Below, in pieces: positions 36,466 through 45,337 of a stretch of DNA of 50,803 bases (positions within the stretch are counted from its first letter, which is position 1; each line of letters starts with the position of its first letter). Source of the stretch: Crocinitomix sp. GTDB taxonomy: Bacteria; Bacteroidota; Bacteroidia; Flavobacteriales_D; Crocinitomicaceae. Under the pieces are notes generated by a model. The model did no database searches, was not told where the DNA came from, and saw only the letters and a list, made by a program, of their open reading frames with translations. The position numbers and the translations under genes are program-made. The stretch lies in the NCBI GenBank assembly GCA_030836155.1, contig JAURQI010000124.1, positions 1 to 50,803 of the forward strand, in the 5' to 3' direction.

Positions 36466-37326
36466 ATGGATTATTTAAATAGAGAATCGATTCAAGAGAT
36501 TGTTGAAAGAGCGTTAATTGAAGATCTTGGAGACGGTGATCATACGAGTTTAGCTACCGTTCCTGAACAAGGTCACGGCAAAGCACGTTTATTAGTAAAA
36601 GATGATGGTGTCTTGGCTGGTGTAGAATTAGCTGAGATTATTTTTAAAAGAGTAGATCCCAAATTACAAATGGAAGTGCTGATTAAGGATGGTGCTCGCA
36701 TTAACAAAGGGGATATTGCCTTTTATGTAGAAGGCCCATCACGGTCAATTTTGAGTGCAGAACGTTTGGTGCTGAATTTTATGCAGCGCATGAGTGGTAT
36801 TGCGACCAAAACAGATGAGCTAGCGAGCATCATTGCGCATCTTCCCACTAAATTGTTAGACACAAGAAAAACAACTCCTGGAATTCGTCTCATGGAAAAA
36901 TGGGCAGTAAAAATTGGAGGCGGACATAACCACCGGTTTGCACTCTATGATATGGTCATGATTAAAGATAATCATATCGATTATGCAGGAGGAATTCAAC
37001 AAGCTATCGAACGAACCCATCAATACCTTAAATCAAAAAATAAGTCGCTCAAAATTGAAATTGAAACGCGCAATTTAGCTGAGGTAAAACAGGTCCTTGC
37101 AGACGGTCGGGTAGATCGAATCATGTTGGATAATTTTACACCAGATCAAATTCGAGAGGCCTTATCAATTATTGATTCCGATAAATTTGAAACCGAAGCT
37201 TCTGGTGGTATCAATGCGAATTCGATTTTGGCTTATGCCGAAACCGGTGTAGATTATATCTCCTCAGGTGCCTTGACTCACTCTTTTAAAAGTCTTGACC
37301 TGAGTTTAAAGGCCGAGTTTAGCTGA
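36466..37326 (+). CDS. nadC: Nicotinate-nucleotide diphosphorylase (carboxylating)
   Basis: Quinolinate phosphoribosyltransferase of NAD synthesis. 286 residues: EDLGDGDHTSLA at the N-terminus, LNFMQRMSGIAT, LDTRKTTPGIRLMEKWAVKIGGG split over TRKTTPGIR and KIGGGHNHRF, then MIKDNHI and ASGGINANSILAYAETGVD near the end. All substrate-binding motifs are present. It lies 8 nt after the NtrC-type gene; the pairing probably reflects convenience of transcription rather than function. Confidence 0.95.
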   Translation: MDYLNRESIQEIVERALIEDLGDGDHTSLATVPEQGHGKARLLVKDDGVLAGVELAEIIFKRVDPKLQMEVLIKDGARINKGDIAFYVEGPSRSILSAERLVLNFMQRMSGIATKTDELASIIAHLPTKLLDTRKTTPGIRLMEKWAVKIGGGHNHRFALYDMVMIKDNHIDYAGGIQQAIERTHQYLKSKNKSLKIEIETRNLAEVKQVLADGRVDRIMLDNFTPDQIREALSIIDSDKFETEASGGINANSILAYAETGVDYISSGALTHSFKSLDLSLKAEFS

Positions 37327-37330
37327 TTGG

Positions 37331-38596
37331 TTATTGTTTGAGAACGCGATAATGAACCCCGCTAACAGTAATGAGGTAGATGCCATTTTCGTAATTCGAC
37401 AGATCAATTGTTGATGATTCTTTCATGAAATGTTTGAACAGAATTTTACCATGCTTATCCATTAATACAATTTCCTTTTGTTGGTTGTCACTAGTTTGAA
37501 TTGTCAAATTGGAAACTGTTGGATTGGGATATAATTCAACACGAGCTAATGAATGTTTTTCATTCGACAAGTCAGACGTAACAGCAATGGACGCTGTCAT
37601 CTCTTGCACATCACCGTTACAAACATAAACAGTCAAAATCACTTCATAAATTCCCGATGATGGGAAAGTGTGGCTGGGATTTTCTTCTATATAGATTGTT
37701 CCATCGATATTCCATTCCCAACTTGTGGCATGTTCACTTAAGTTTTCAAAATTGACGGTTAAATCGTCTATATAATAATCGAAATTGGCGATGGCGTCTA
37801 CTTCATCATAAGTATCAATACGCCAAACATCAAACTCCTCTCCTAAGACGACTGTGGCAGCAACGGTCTGAAAATATTCGGCGAGGTCTGCGTCTAATGA
37901 TGCCGTATAAGTTGTTCCTAATGGACTTTCTCGGTATATCGTAGCATACATAACACATGCAGCTAGGTAAGAACCATTGATGTTTGGATGACTTTCATCT
38001 CCCGTATAGAGTTCAATCTCAGGCGAATCGTTAATCACATAGCGCCAAGCCTCACCCACGGGAGACACAGACGCGTCATTCTCGATAGCAAAATTGACAT
38101 ATGCATTTCTTAACTCCGTTTGCATGCCGTCATAGGTACATACAGGAGGATGGAAGTCACAATAATAATCATCACCATTTTTACGTCCCCAAGTCATGAA
38201 AAAGATAATGTCAGTGCAATCAAAATTGCTGCGTATAGTATCGCAAATAGCGGTCGCATGAGGATTGCTATGATCTTCTCCCGTAATTTCTTCAGGTAAA
38301 GATGGGATTTGACTTTGTTGCTGAAGGACGACAAGGTCCCAGTTTTCACTATCTATTTTTCCGATCGTTGTTGCATTGTCTTTATGCAGCCGCCAATGGT
38401 AACCGCCCGGCGTATACGAATCGTATGTAATTTCTTCACCTTTTCCTGCAGCAATTTCAGAGACAAGCAACGGAAGGTTATTCGCTCCGGTATAGCTATT
38501 GCCAATGAAAAGGACTTTGGTTTGCGCATATGACAAATGACATACAAATATCACAAAGCTAAAGGTGAATAGAATTAAATTTAACTCTCTTTTCAT
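37331..38596 (-). CDS. Secreted SGNH-like hydrolase with PKD domain and T9SS type A sorting tail
   Basis: 421 residues: Sec signal (SYAQ), an SGNH/DUF4886-like domain beginning KVLFIGNSYTGANNLPLL and closing around DESHPNINGSYLAA, a PKD-like beta-sandwich (about 270-345, SWEWNIDG and SHTFPSSGIYEVILTVY) and a C-terminal sorting domain (ELYPNPTVSNLTIQ ... YENGIYLITVSG). The tail marks it as a cargo of the type IX secretion system, so it is released or anchored at the cell surface. Substrate unknown; esterase activity is inferred from the fold. Confidence 0.85.
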   Translation of the reverse strand: MKRELNLILFTFSFVIFVCHLSYAQTKVLFIGNSYTGANNLPLLVSEIAAGKGEEITYDSYTPGGYHWRLHKDNATTIGKIDSENWDLVVLQQQSQIPSLPEEITGEDHSNPHATAICDTIRSNFDCTDIIFFMTWGRKNGDDYYCDFHPPVCTYDGMQTELRNAYVNFAIENDASVSPVGEAWRYVINDSPEIELYTGDESHPNINGSYLAACVMYATIYRESPLGTTYTASLDADLAEYFQTVAATVVLGEEFDVWRIDTYDEVDAIANFDYYIDDLTVNFENLSEHATSWEWNIDGTIYIEENPSHTFPSSGIYEVILTVYVCNGDVQEMTASIAVTSDLSNEKHSLARVELYPNPTVSNLTIQTSDNQQKEIVLMDKHGKILFKHFMKESSTIDLSNYENGIYLITVSGVHYRVLKQ

Positions 38597-38683
38597 TTTT
38601 GGATTAAAAGGATTAAGCTATTCTGTTTCCCCTCAATAACGGCTGGAATCCGAAGCGGTTGCTCTGTCTAATAAATTGCAGAA

Positions 38684-38716
38684 AAAAAAGACCCACAATA
38701 AATGCAGGTCTTTTTT
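38684..38716 (-). terminator. Probable terminator of the acyl-CoA synthetase gene
   Basis: AAAAAAGACC (38684-38693) pairs with GGTCTTTTTT (38707-38716) around a 13-nt loop; on the minus strand it ends in a T-run, 17 nt past the stop at 38733. Confidence 0.65.
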
Positions 38717-38732
38717 CTATTCTTCAGACGGT

Positions 38733-40493
38733 TTAGCTATAAATCTTATCGTATAAATCTTTGTGTCTTTCCAATAAAACACGACGTTTTGGTTTAAGTG
38801 TAGGTGTTAAATCGCCCGATTCAGGTGTCCATAAATGATCCACCAATTCAAAACGTTTGATTTGCTCCCATTTTCCAAATCCAGCATTATATCGATCTAC
38901 TTCTTTTTGTACCCGCTCGATTACGATTTCGCTGCTGGCAATATCAGTTTCGGAAGAACCAATATTATGTCCCTTATGTTTGGCCCATTCTTGGATGAAT
39001 TCAAAAGCAGGAACAATGAAAGCAGCTGGCATTTTTTGATTTTCGCCAATGACCATGATCTGCTCGATAAAACGTGATTCTTTAAACTTGTTTTCCATCA
39101 CCTGTGGAGCAATGTATTTCCCTCCAGATGTTTTGAAAATCTCTTTCTTTCGATCAGTGATTTTTAAGAATTTACCTTCGACGAATTCTCCTATGTCACC
39201 TGTATGGAACCAACCGTCCTTATCAATAGCTTCAGCCGTTTTTTCAGGTTGATTATAATATCCCATCATCACATTCGGTCCTTTCGCCAAAATCTCACCA
39301 TCTTCGGCAATCTTAACTTCGACGTTGTCTAAAACCGGTCCGGTTGTTCCAATACGTACATTATTACCTTCCTCAAAGTTTACACTAATAACAGGAGAAG
39401 TTTCCGTCAAACCATAACCTTCCATCACTGGAATGCCAGCCGCTAAAAAAACCCGCGCTAGACGTGGTTGTAAAGCCGCACTTCCAGAAGCGACTGCCAA
39501 TGTTTGTCCGCCAAGTGCTTCTTGCCATTTGCTAAAAATGAGTTTTCTAGCAACTTTTAATTTAAAATTATACCATCCAGAGCGTCCGACAACATCATAT
39601 TGCTCACCTATGTCAACGGCCCAGAAAAATAGTTTTCTTTTAATACCTGTTAATGCTTCTCCTTTTGCGATAATCTTATCGTATACTTTCTCTAATAGTC
39701 GAGGCACTGCAGTAAATACTTGTGGTTTAACTTCTTTTAAATTATCGCCAATGGTGTCCATTGACTCTGCAAAATAAATAGAAACACCTGTATATTGATA
39801 AAGGTATAATAACATGCGTTCATAGACATGGCAAACGGGCAAAAAACTTAATGATTTCGCCGATGAATCAACCGGTAGGCGTGGCTCACAGGCGATTACA
39901 TTGCTTAGTAAATTCTGGTGAGAAAGCATAACACCTTTTGGATTTCCAGTTGTACCAGAGGTATAAATCAGAGTAACCAAATCTTCATATTTAATCGCTG
40001 CTTTACGTTTCTCAATTTCTGCATCCAATTCAGCATCGGGATCCTCCAATAATTCAGTCCATGATTTTGTGTCGTTCACGGCTTCAAAAACGTAAACCTC
40101 ATTTAGGGTACTTACATTATCGATAATGGAATTAACCTTGTGGTATAATTCCTCATCGGAAACAATGCACAATTTTACACCGGCATCATTAAATATATAA
40201 TCATAATCCTCAGCGCTGATCGTGGGATAAACCGGAACGCCAATGGCGCCGACTTGCTGAATACCAATATCGCAGATATTCCACTCCGATCTATTATTCG
40301 AAATCATGGCAATTTTATCACCTGGTTCAATACCCTTTTTAATTAAACCGCGACTTATAGCATTCGCCTTTTCAATATACTCGGCAGTGGAGGTTTTTCG
40401 CCACTCTCCGTCTACTTTGTCACAGAATGCTTCATCCTGTGGGAATTTTTCCATCTGATAATACGGAAGGTCAAATAATCTTTTTACGTCCAT
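38733..40493 (-). CDS. Long-chain acyl-CoA synthetase (AMP-binding)
   Basis: Activates fatty acids to acyl-CoA through an acyl-adenylate. 586 residues with the AMP-binding P-loop TLIYTSGTTGNPKGVML, motif VMEGYGLTETSPVIS, GWFHTGDIGEF and KITDRKKEIFKTSGGKYIAP. No signal peptide or membrane span. It is the long-chain (FadD15/FAA-like) type rather than acetyl-CoA synthetase. It reads divergently from the ECF sigma gene, and the 207-nt gap holds both promoters. Confidence 0.92.
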   Translation of the reverse strand: MDVKRLFDLPYYQMEKFPQDEAFCDKVDGEWRKTSTAEYIEKANAISRGLIKKGIEPGDKIAMISNNRSEWNICDIGIQQVGAIGVPVYPTISAEDYDYIFNDAGVKLCIVSDEELYHKVNSIIDNVSTLNEVYVFEAVNDTKSWTELLEDPDAELDAEIEKRKAAIKYEDLVTLIYTSGTTGNPKGVMLSHQNLLSNVIACEPRLPVDSSAKSLSFLPVCHVYERMLLYLYQYTGVSIYFAESMDTIGDNLKEVKPQVFTAVPRLLEKVYDKIIAKGEALTGIKRKLFFWAVDIGEQYDVVGRSGWYNFKLKVARKLIFSKWQEALGGQTLAVASGSAALQPRLARVFLAAGIPVMEGYGLTETSPVISVNFEEGNNVRIGTTGPVLDNVEVKIAEDGEILAKGPNVMMGYYNQPEKTAEAIDKDGWFHTGDIGEFVEGKFLKITDRKKEIFKTSGGKYIAPQVMENKFKESRFIEQIMVIGENQKMPAAFIVPAFEFIQEWAKHKGHNIGSSETDIASSEIVIERVQKEVDRYNAGFGKWEQIKRFELVDHLWTPESGDLTPTLKPKRRVLLERHKDLYDKIYS

Positions 40494-40627
40494 TTATTTT
40501 GATATTAAGGAAATGTTTTAATGTTTTTTTCGTTCTTGAAATATACTAAAAATACCCATAGAATCAGCGAACTGATAATAATTTCGTAACTTGTACATTC
40601 TAAGAAATAAAAAAAAAATAACGTACC

Positions 40628-40657
40628 TGTAACTTTTGGGACCGTTAGATTGTTTTA
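40628..40657 (+). promoter_or_regulatory. Putative ECF-sigma-dependent promoter element, copy 1
   Basis: A 30-nt block starting TGTAACTTTT and ending ATTGTTTTA, 43 nt upstream of the sigma gene. A second copy at 44182-44211 matches at 21 of 30 positions without gaps, including the first ten. An AAC-containing -35 is typical of ECF promoters. Assignment to this sigma factor is inference. Confidence 0.5.
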
Positions 40658-40700
40658 GCTTTTTGTTAAGGGATGTTATAACATTCAAGAAAACGCGATT

Positions 40701-41189
40701 TTGACAAGGAAAGAATACAATAGCACAGTGAAAGACTACTCCGGACGTTTGTACGGATTTGCGCTGAAATACCTCAAGAATAAAGAGGATGCTGATGATA
40801 TTGTGCAAGATGCTTTTGAGAAATTGTGGAAGAACAGAAAAAAGGTAGAATTTCAAAAAGCCAAATCATGGCTATTCACCTGTGCACACAATGCCTTGAT
40901 TAATATGATCAAGAAAAATAGTCGAATGACGTATCAAGAAACAACAGTATCTAATCATACGGTTGAGTCGCATGCACATGAATTTGAAATGAAAGAAGTT
41001 GTCGCGAATTGTATGGCAATTTTACCACCTGTTCAAAAGTCGATCATTTTATTGAGAGACCTTGAAGGATATAACTATAAAGAAATTGGAGAAATACTTT
41101 CCTTGTCCGAATCACAAGTGAAAGTTTATCTATTTCGTGCCCGCAAGAAATTAAAGAAACATCTAAAGGATCTAACAGTACTCGTATGA
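40701..41189 (+). CDS. ECF-type RNA polymerase sigma factor
   Basis: 162 residues with the two ECF regions: sigma2 (YGFALKYLKNKEDADDIVQD, with QDAFEKLWKNR after it) and sigma4 (LPPVQKSIILLRDLEGYNY, then YKEIGEILSLSESQVKVYL and FRARKKLKKHL). The start is TTG 40701 (MTRKEYN); an in-frame TAG lies upstream and no ATG fits. The stop overlaps the next gene by 4 nt (ATGA), so the sigma factor and its presumed anti-sigma factor are translationally coupled. Likely autoregulated through the element at 40628. Confidence 0.92.
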   Translation: MTRKEYNSTVKDYSGRLYGFALKYLKNKEDADDIVQDAFEKLWKNRKKVEFQKAKSWLFTCAHNALINMIKKNSRMTYQETTVSNHTVESHAHEFEMKEVVANCMAILPPVQKSIILLRDLEGYNYKEIGEILSLSESQVKVYLFRARKKLKKHLKDLTVLV

Positions 41190-42889
41190 ATATTCACGAA
41201 AATTTTGACAGATGGATGTTCGATTACATGGAAGGGAATCTCTCTTCCGGTGAGGTAGAAGTCTTTGAGCAATTTTTAGCTCAGAACCCTAGCTTTGAGC
41301 CAGACGTAGACGCATGGCAAAACACCGTAATTCCAACAGAAAATGTCATATACCCCAATCAACACAAGCTTGAGCGCAAAAGGAAAGTGGCCGGATGGTA
41401 CGGCTGGGCTGCCGCAGCGGTCTTGATCACTGGATTATTGTTCGGTGGGATTAACTTGATTAACTCAGGCGATTCAAATGATACGCTCGCCTCAGAGCGC
41501 GCAACCACTTCTATCGATTATCATACGAACCATAGTTTCTTTATGCCCACTGAAACCGGTTCAACCGTTACGGACGTTCAATCGAATGATGTAACCGATA
41601 ATCAATTGAACGATTATACAACTAGTTTGACGGCCAATCAGAACGAACGAAATAATGCACAATACGATAGCCGTTCAAACAATACCAATAGTCGACCTGA
41701 TGCAGATGTAAATGGAGAAAGCAATGCTTTAACCACAACACAAAATCATACCAGCTTATTCGATGAGGTACATACTGTTGAAGAAGCAATGATTGTAAAA
41801 GGAGGAAAAGCGATTGATCAGGCACTGGATAATCTAGAGGGTTCTGGTAACGTTGCTTATTATGCAAATAATCCTGGATTGACAGATGTTGAATTAGATT
41901 TAAAACCAAGTTCGAATCTCAAGTTGAATGCCTTCTCTTATAAAGCTAAACGATTCTATAGAAAAGTTGAACGCATGTTAGGTTATCCTGTTGGTTTAAC
42001 GAATCTAAGAGATCCTAGATTAATACTACCAGAAAATGACTTGACTAATTTTAACCCAGCTTTTACAGGCGGACTTTTAAAACCACGTTTTGAAATGAAT
42101 ACCAGAGCGCAGTGGTTGGGATCTGAAATCGCTATGCAACGCAGCAGAATTGCTTTTGATAATTACAGAAGTGGTATCCGCGGTGGTGTTGGAATAAGCA
42201 TTGATGCCGCAACGGCGCATTCAGGTGCTTTTGGTCAATACAGTATTAACTTAACCTATTCACCAAAAATCAATTTAGGAGATAATCTGGTGTTAGAGCC
42301 AGGGATCAAATTAACATTAGGTATGATCGATGGACGCAATGAAAACTTCGGTTCAGTTAATGCATTTGAACTAGAAAGAGGATTGGTATTAAATAAGCCT
42401 GAAGCTTACACGGCCGGAGCCAATCAGATCTGGTACAAAGACTGGGGCGCAGGTTTTGTATTAAATGCTGAAAGAATGTATGTCGGCTTCAGTGCAGATA
42501 ACCTTGGCGGACATTATGCCAGTGTGTATCCAGTTGAAGGAAGCTTTGAGCCTGAAGCTGCACCGGTTCGCTATACAGGAATCATAGGGTTAGATTTCTT
42601 GAAAAACAATCGAGATCGATCTTTTAGTCCGTTTATTACAGGTCGTCATTTTGGAGCAAACACAGAGGGATGGGCAGGATTTAACGCGAGAGTTGGAGCT
42701 TTCACCATGGGTGGTGCTTATTCTACAAAACAAGATTTTGCAGCCTCTATAGGTCTTCAGCTTAAACACGTTAGCCTAACTTATCAATACGATCAATCAA
42801 CTTCCTATGCGTTGAATCAACGGATGGGTTCACATAGCCTCGGATTAAGAATTGTCGGAGGAAAAAGAAAAGTAAGACTCAACAATTAA
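41186..42889 (+). CDS. Dual-membrane anti-sigma factor: anti-sigma domain, TM helix, linker, PorP/SprF-type beta-barrel
   Basis: 567 residues. Residues 1-65 look like a Bacteroidota anti-sigma N-terminus (FDRWMFDYMEGNLSSGEVEV, then FEQFLAQNPSFE). A basic stretch KLERKRK is followed by one transmembrane helix (about 71-93). Residues 94-250 are a low-complexity linker rich in Asn, Thr, Ser and Asp. From about 285 a PorP/SprF-like barrel begins with NFNPAFTGGLLKPRFEMNTR, followed by GGVGISIDAATAHSG and repeated amphipathic strands to the C-terminus. There is no cleavable signal. The same protein would bind the sigma factor inside and sit in the outer membrane, as reported for Dma proteins of Bacteroides thetaiotaomicron. 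Signal and barrel partner are unknown. Confidence 0.82.
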   Translation: MNIHENFDRWMFDYMEGNLSSGEVEVFEQFLAQNPSFEPDVDAWQNTVIPTENVIYPNQHKLERKRKVAGWYGWAAAAVLITGLLFGGINLINSGDSNDTLASERATTSIDYHTNHSFFMPTETGSTVTDVQSNDVTDNQLNDYTTSLTANQNERNNAQYDSRSNNTNSRPDADVNGESNALTTTQNHTSLFDEVHTVEEAMIVKGGKAIDQALDNLEGSGNVAYYANNPGLTDVELDLKPSSNLKLNAFSYKAKRFYRKVERMLGYPVGLTNLRDPRLILPENDLTNFNPAFTGGLLKPRFEMNTRAQWLGSEIAMQRSRIAFDNYRSGIRGGVGISIDAATAHSGAFGQYSINLTYSPKINLGDNLVLEPGIKLTLGMIDGRNENFGSVNAFELERGLVLNKPEAYTAGANQIWYKDWGAGFVLNAERMYVGFSADNLGGHYASVYPVEGSFEPEAAPVRYTGIIGLDFLKNNRDRSFSPFITGRHFGANTEGWAGFNARVGAFTMGGAYSTKQDFAASIGLQLKHVSLTYQYDQSTSYALNQRMGSHSLGLRIVGGKRKVRLNN

Positions 42890-42893
42890 TATT

Positions 42894-43883
42894 ATGAAAA
42901 AAATAATCAGCATATGTGCACTGGTGTTTTCACTCACAGGTTTTTCACAAGACCCTGAGTTTACCCAGTTTTATGCCAATCCGATTTATTTGAATCCAGC
43001 AATGGCCGGAACACATGGTTGCCCTAGGTTAAACATGAATTACAGGAATCAATGGGCTAATATCTCGGGAGCATTTGTAACAAACAGTGTCTCTTACGAC
43101 CAGTTTGTAAATGTTTTGCAAGGTGGTGTAGCTTTGATGGTAACAAACGACATGGCTGGTAAGAATACGCTCAATTGGACAACAATTAATTTAGCGTATT
43201 CTTATCACCTACAAGTATCTCGTAAATTTACCATGCTATTCGGTGCTCAAGCAACTTGGAATCAGAAGTTTTTGGACTGGACAAAGTTGACCTTTGGAGA
43301 TCAAATTGATCCACGAAGAGGATTTATTTATCAAACAGGTGATTTACCAAGAGGTAACTTTTGGAATGATAACGATAGCTGGGGAACAAAAGGTTTCTTT
43401 GATGTTTCAGCTGGTCTTGTGGGCTATTCGGAAAACTTTTATTTCGGATTCGCGGCAAAACACTTGAACACCCCTGAAGAAAGTTTGATTTTGAATCCTG
43501 ACGGCGAAAGTAGAATGCCGATGCGTTTTACTGGTCATATGGGTGCAAATATTGAATTTGGTAAAGGATCACAGTATCAGAATGTGACGGCTATTTCACC
43601 GAATGTGATCTATACTTATCAAGACGGCTTTATGCAGCTAAATGTTGGTACCTACATTAAGTACGGCGCTTTTACGGCGGGTGCTTGGTGGCGTCCAAGA
43701 GATGCATTTATCCTCTCTGTGGGTATTGATGCCGGGTCATTCCGATTTGGTTATAGTTATGATATTACTATTTCTCCTTTGACGAACGCGTCAGGAGGTT
43801 CACATGAATTGTCATTAGGATTCAATTTTAGTTGTAAGGAAAAGCCGAAGCGTTTTAGAACGATTTCGTGTCCTTCATTCTAA
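42894..43883 (+). CDS. PorP/SprF family type IX secretion-associated outer-membrane protein (first copy)
   Basis: 329 residues, signal peptide (cleavage near TGFSQ), then the family start DPEFTQFYANPIYLNPAMAG, the NYRNQW motif, GGVALMVTNDMAGKNTLNW and the closing tail CKEKPKRFRTISCPSF. PorP/SprF proteins are outer-membrane barrels tied to T9SS; SprF is needed for export of the adhesin SprB, and partners often carry type B C-terminal domains. It lies 4 nt after the anti-sigma fusion, so it is in the sigma operon. Its barrel shares the NPA-G/NYR-QW pattern with the anti-sigma fusion. Confidence 0.93.
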   Translation: MKKIISICALVFSLTGFSQDPEFTQFYANPIYLNPAMAGTHGCPRLNMNYRNQWANISGAFVTNSVSYDQFVNVLQGGVALMVTNDMAGKNTLNWTTINLAYSYHLQVSRKFTMLFGAQATWNQKFLDWTKLTFGDQIDPRRGFIYQTGDLPRGNFWNDNDSWGTKGFFDVSAGLVGYSENFYFGFAAKHLNTPEESLILNPDGESRMPMRFTGHMGANIEFGKGSQYQNVTAISPNVIYTYQDGFMQLNVGTYIKYGAFTAGAWWRPRDAFILSVGIDAGSFRFGYSYDITISPLTNASGGSHELSLGFNFSCKEKPKRFRTISCPSF

Positions 43884-43897
43884 TGTCTTGAAAAAAC

Positions 43898-44124
43898 AAT
43901 TCTTTGGGTTTGATCTATTTGTTTGGTTATATTTGAGTCAAACCCAAAGAATTTCAACCTGATATTACTTTGCAAAAATCAGGTTGAGACAGGGGTGGTT
44001 CCCTGTTTTAAAAGTGCGTCATTTTTGTTTGGTACGCACGATTTCTGATCAATTTGATTGATCAGATGATTTCTTTGTTTTGCAAGAAGGGTAAATGGTC
44101 TAATGCTGTTTACCCTTCTTTTGT
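43898..44124 (+). ncRNA. Cluster of six consecutive stem-loops (candidate structured RNA)
   Basis: Within the 475-nt gap between the porP genes, six perfect or near-perfect stems follow each other: 43898-43913/43938-43953 (16 bp), 43954-43963/43978-43987 (10 bp), 43989-43994/44001-44006 (6 bp), 44014-44019/44034-44039 (6 bp), 44045-44052/44058-44065 (8 bp) and 44084-44095/44109-44120 (12 bp, then TTTTG). A TATATTTG box (43928-43935) in the first loop could start a transcript of about 185 nt ending at the last, terminator-like hairpin. No known RNA family is recognised. It may instead be the structured 3' end of the operon mRNA. Confidence 0.45.
44084..44124 (+). terminator. Terminator-like hairpin ending the stem-loop cluster
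   Basis: AAGAAGGGTAAA (44084-44095) pairs with TTTACCCTTCTT (44109-44120), 12 bp, followed by TTG and further T-rich DNA. It probably ends the sigma operon, or the candidate RNA, before the second promoter. Confidence 0.6.
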
Positions 44125-44181
44125 TAAGTGCTGTTTTTCAGTGTTTTGAAGTTAAAAAAAACTCAAAAAAAAGTTTTGTTA

Positions 44182-44211
44182 TGTAACTTTTAAGTCTACT
44201 TAATTGCTTTA
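44182..44211 (+). promoter_or_regulatory. Putative ECF-sigma-dependent promoter element, copy 2
   Basis: TGTAACTTTT ... ATTGCTTTA, the ungapped counterpart of the element upstream of the sigma gene (21/30 identities). It lies 147 nt before the ATG of the second porP gene; the long leader contains a small AGCAT/ATGCT hairpin (44307-44320). Confidence 0.5.
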
Positions 44212-44358
44212 CTTATAAACAAAAATCAAAATAGAAAAGGCCTTTTGTATTGCGATTTCCTTCTTGATTTATTGAATATGATTATCCTGTAAATGCTTTT
44301 GCGTTTAGCATAGTTATGCTCAATATGATTCTGAGGGAATAACCAAAAACTCAATAAT

Positions 44359-45333
44359 ATGCGATACATTTTTCCCTTTATGATCATTCTATTAAATACG
44401 CCTGCAATTGCTCAAGATCCCGAGTTTTCACAATTTTACAGCAATCCGATATATTTAAATCCCGCGATGGCTGGAGCAAATGGATGTCCAGAAATTCATC
44501 TGAATAACCGAGACCAATGGATGAATATTTCAGGAGCCTATGTTACAAATAGCGTCACTTATGATGCTTATGCCCCATCTTTGCGCGGTGGTCTGGCTTT
44601 TATGATTACCAATGACATGGCTGGTCAAAACACACTAAATTGGACAACGGTTAATTTGGCTTACGCTTATCACCTGCAACTATCAGCGAACTGGAAACTG
44701 CAAATAGGCGGGCAGACGAGTTGGAATCAGAAGTTTCTGGACTGGAATAAATTGTCATTTGGCGATCAAATACATCCAAAAGATGGCTTTGTCTATCGAA
44801 CAAATGACTTGCCATCAAACCTCATAAAGAACAGCTCTTGGTCAACACGCGGTTTTTTTGATGTGTCTGCAGGTTTTTTTATTCATAATCCTAAATTTTA
44901 TGCAGGATTTGCGGCAAAGCATCTCAATGAACCTAATCAAAGTATGACATTACGAAATAGCGAACTTTCTGCGCGTTATACTTTTCATGCAGGTTTTAAT
45001 TATGAAATTGGCGGCCAATCTCCAGGTATACAAACCGCCACTGTTTATCCTAATTTTTTGTATACCTATCACTCCGGAGCTAAGCAATGGAATCTTGGAT
45101 GTTATGTCCATTATCGTTCGGTCACTTTTGGTGCTTGGGTAAGAGAAGGAGATGCTTTCATTCTTTCGATGGGAGTTGAAACCGGTGTTTATAAGATAGG
45201 ATATAGTTATGACGCTACCATATCTGCTTTAACAAATGCCTCTGGAGGTTCGCATGAAATTTCATTGAGTTTTTCATTGCCATGCAAAGAGATGCCCAAA
45301 CTCTTTAGGACAGTAAATTGCCCCTCGTTTTAA
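44359..45333 (+). CDS. PorP/SprF family type IX secretion-associated outer-membrane protein (second copy)
   Basis: 324 residues, clearly a paralogue of the preceding porP gene: signal peptide (IAQ), DPEFSQFYSNPIYLNPAMAG, LNNRDQW, GGLAFMITNDMAGQNTLNW and the tail CKEMPKLFRTVNCPSF. It is separated by 475 nt holding the stem-loop cluster and its own promoter-like element, so it can be regulated together with but apart from the sigma operon. A duplication of a complete barrel gene next to a barrel-containing anti-sigma factor suggests an exchangeable partner set. Confidence 0.92.
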   Translation: MRYIFPFMIILLNTPAIAQDPEFSQFYSNPIYLNPAMAGANGCPEIHLNNRDQWMNISGAYVTNSVTYDAYAPSLRGGLAFMITNDMAGQNTLNWTTVNLAYAYHLQLSANWKLQIGGQTSWNQKFLDWNKLSFGDQIHPKDGFVYRTNDLPSNLIKNSSWSTRGFFDVSAGFFIHNPKFYAGFAAKHLNEPNQSMTLRNSELSARYTFHAGFNYEIGGQSPGIQTATVYPNFLYTYHSGAKQWNLGCYVHYRSVTFGAWVREGDAFILSMGVETGVYKIGYSYDATISALTNASGGSHEISLSFSLPCKEMPKLFRTVNCPSF

Positions 45334-45337
45334 ATAA

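Noticed and set aside
43898-44124. CRISPR-like array
   Set aside because: The stems differ from each other in sequence and length; there is no repeated unit with unique spacers and no cas gene.
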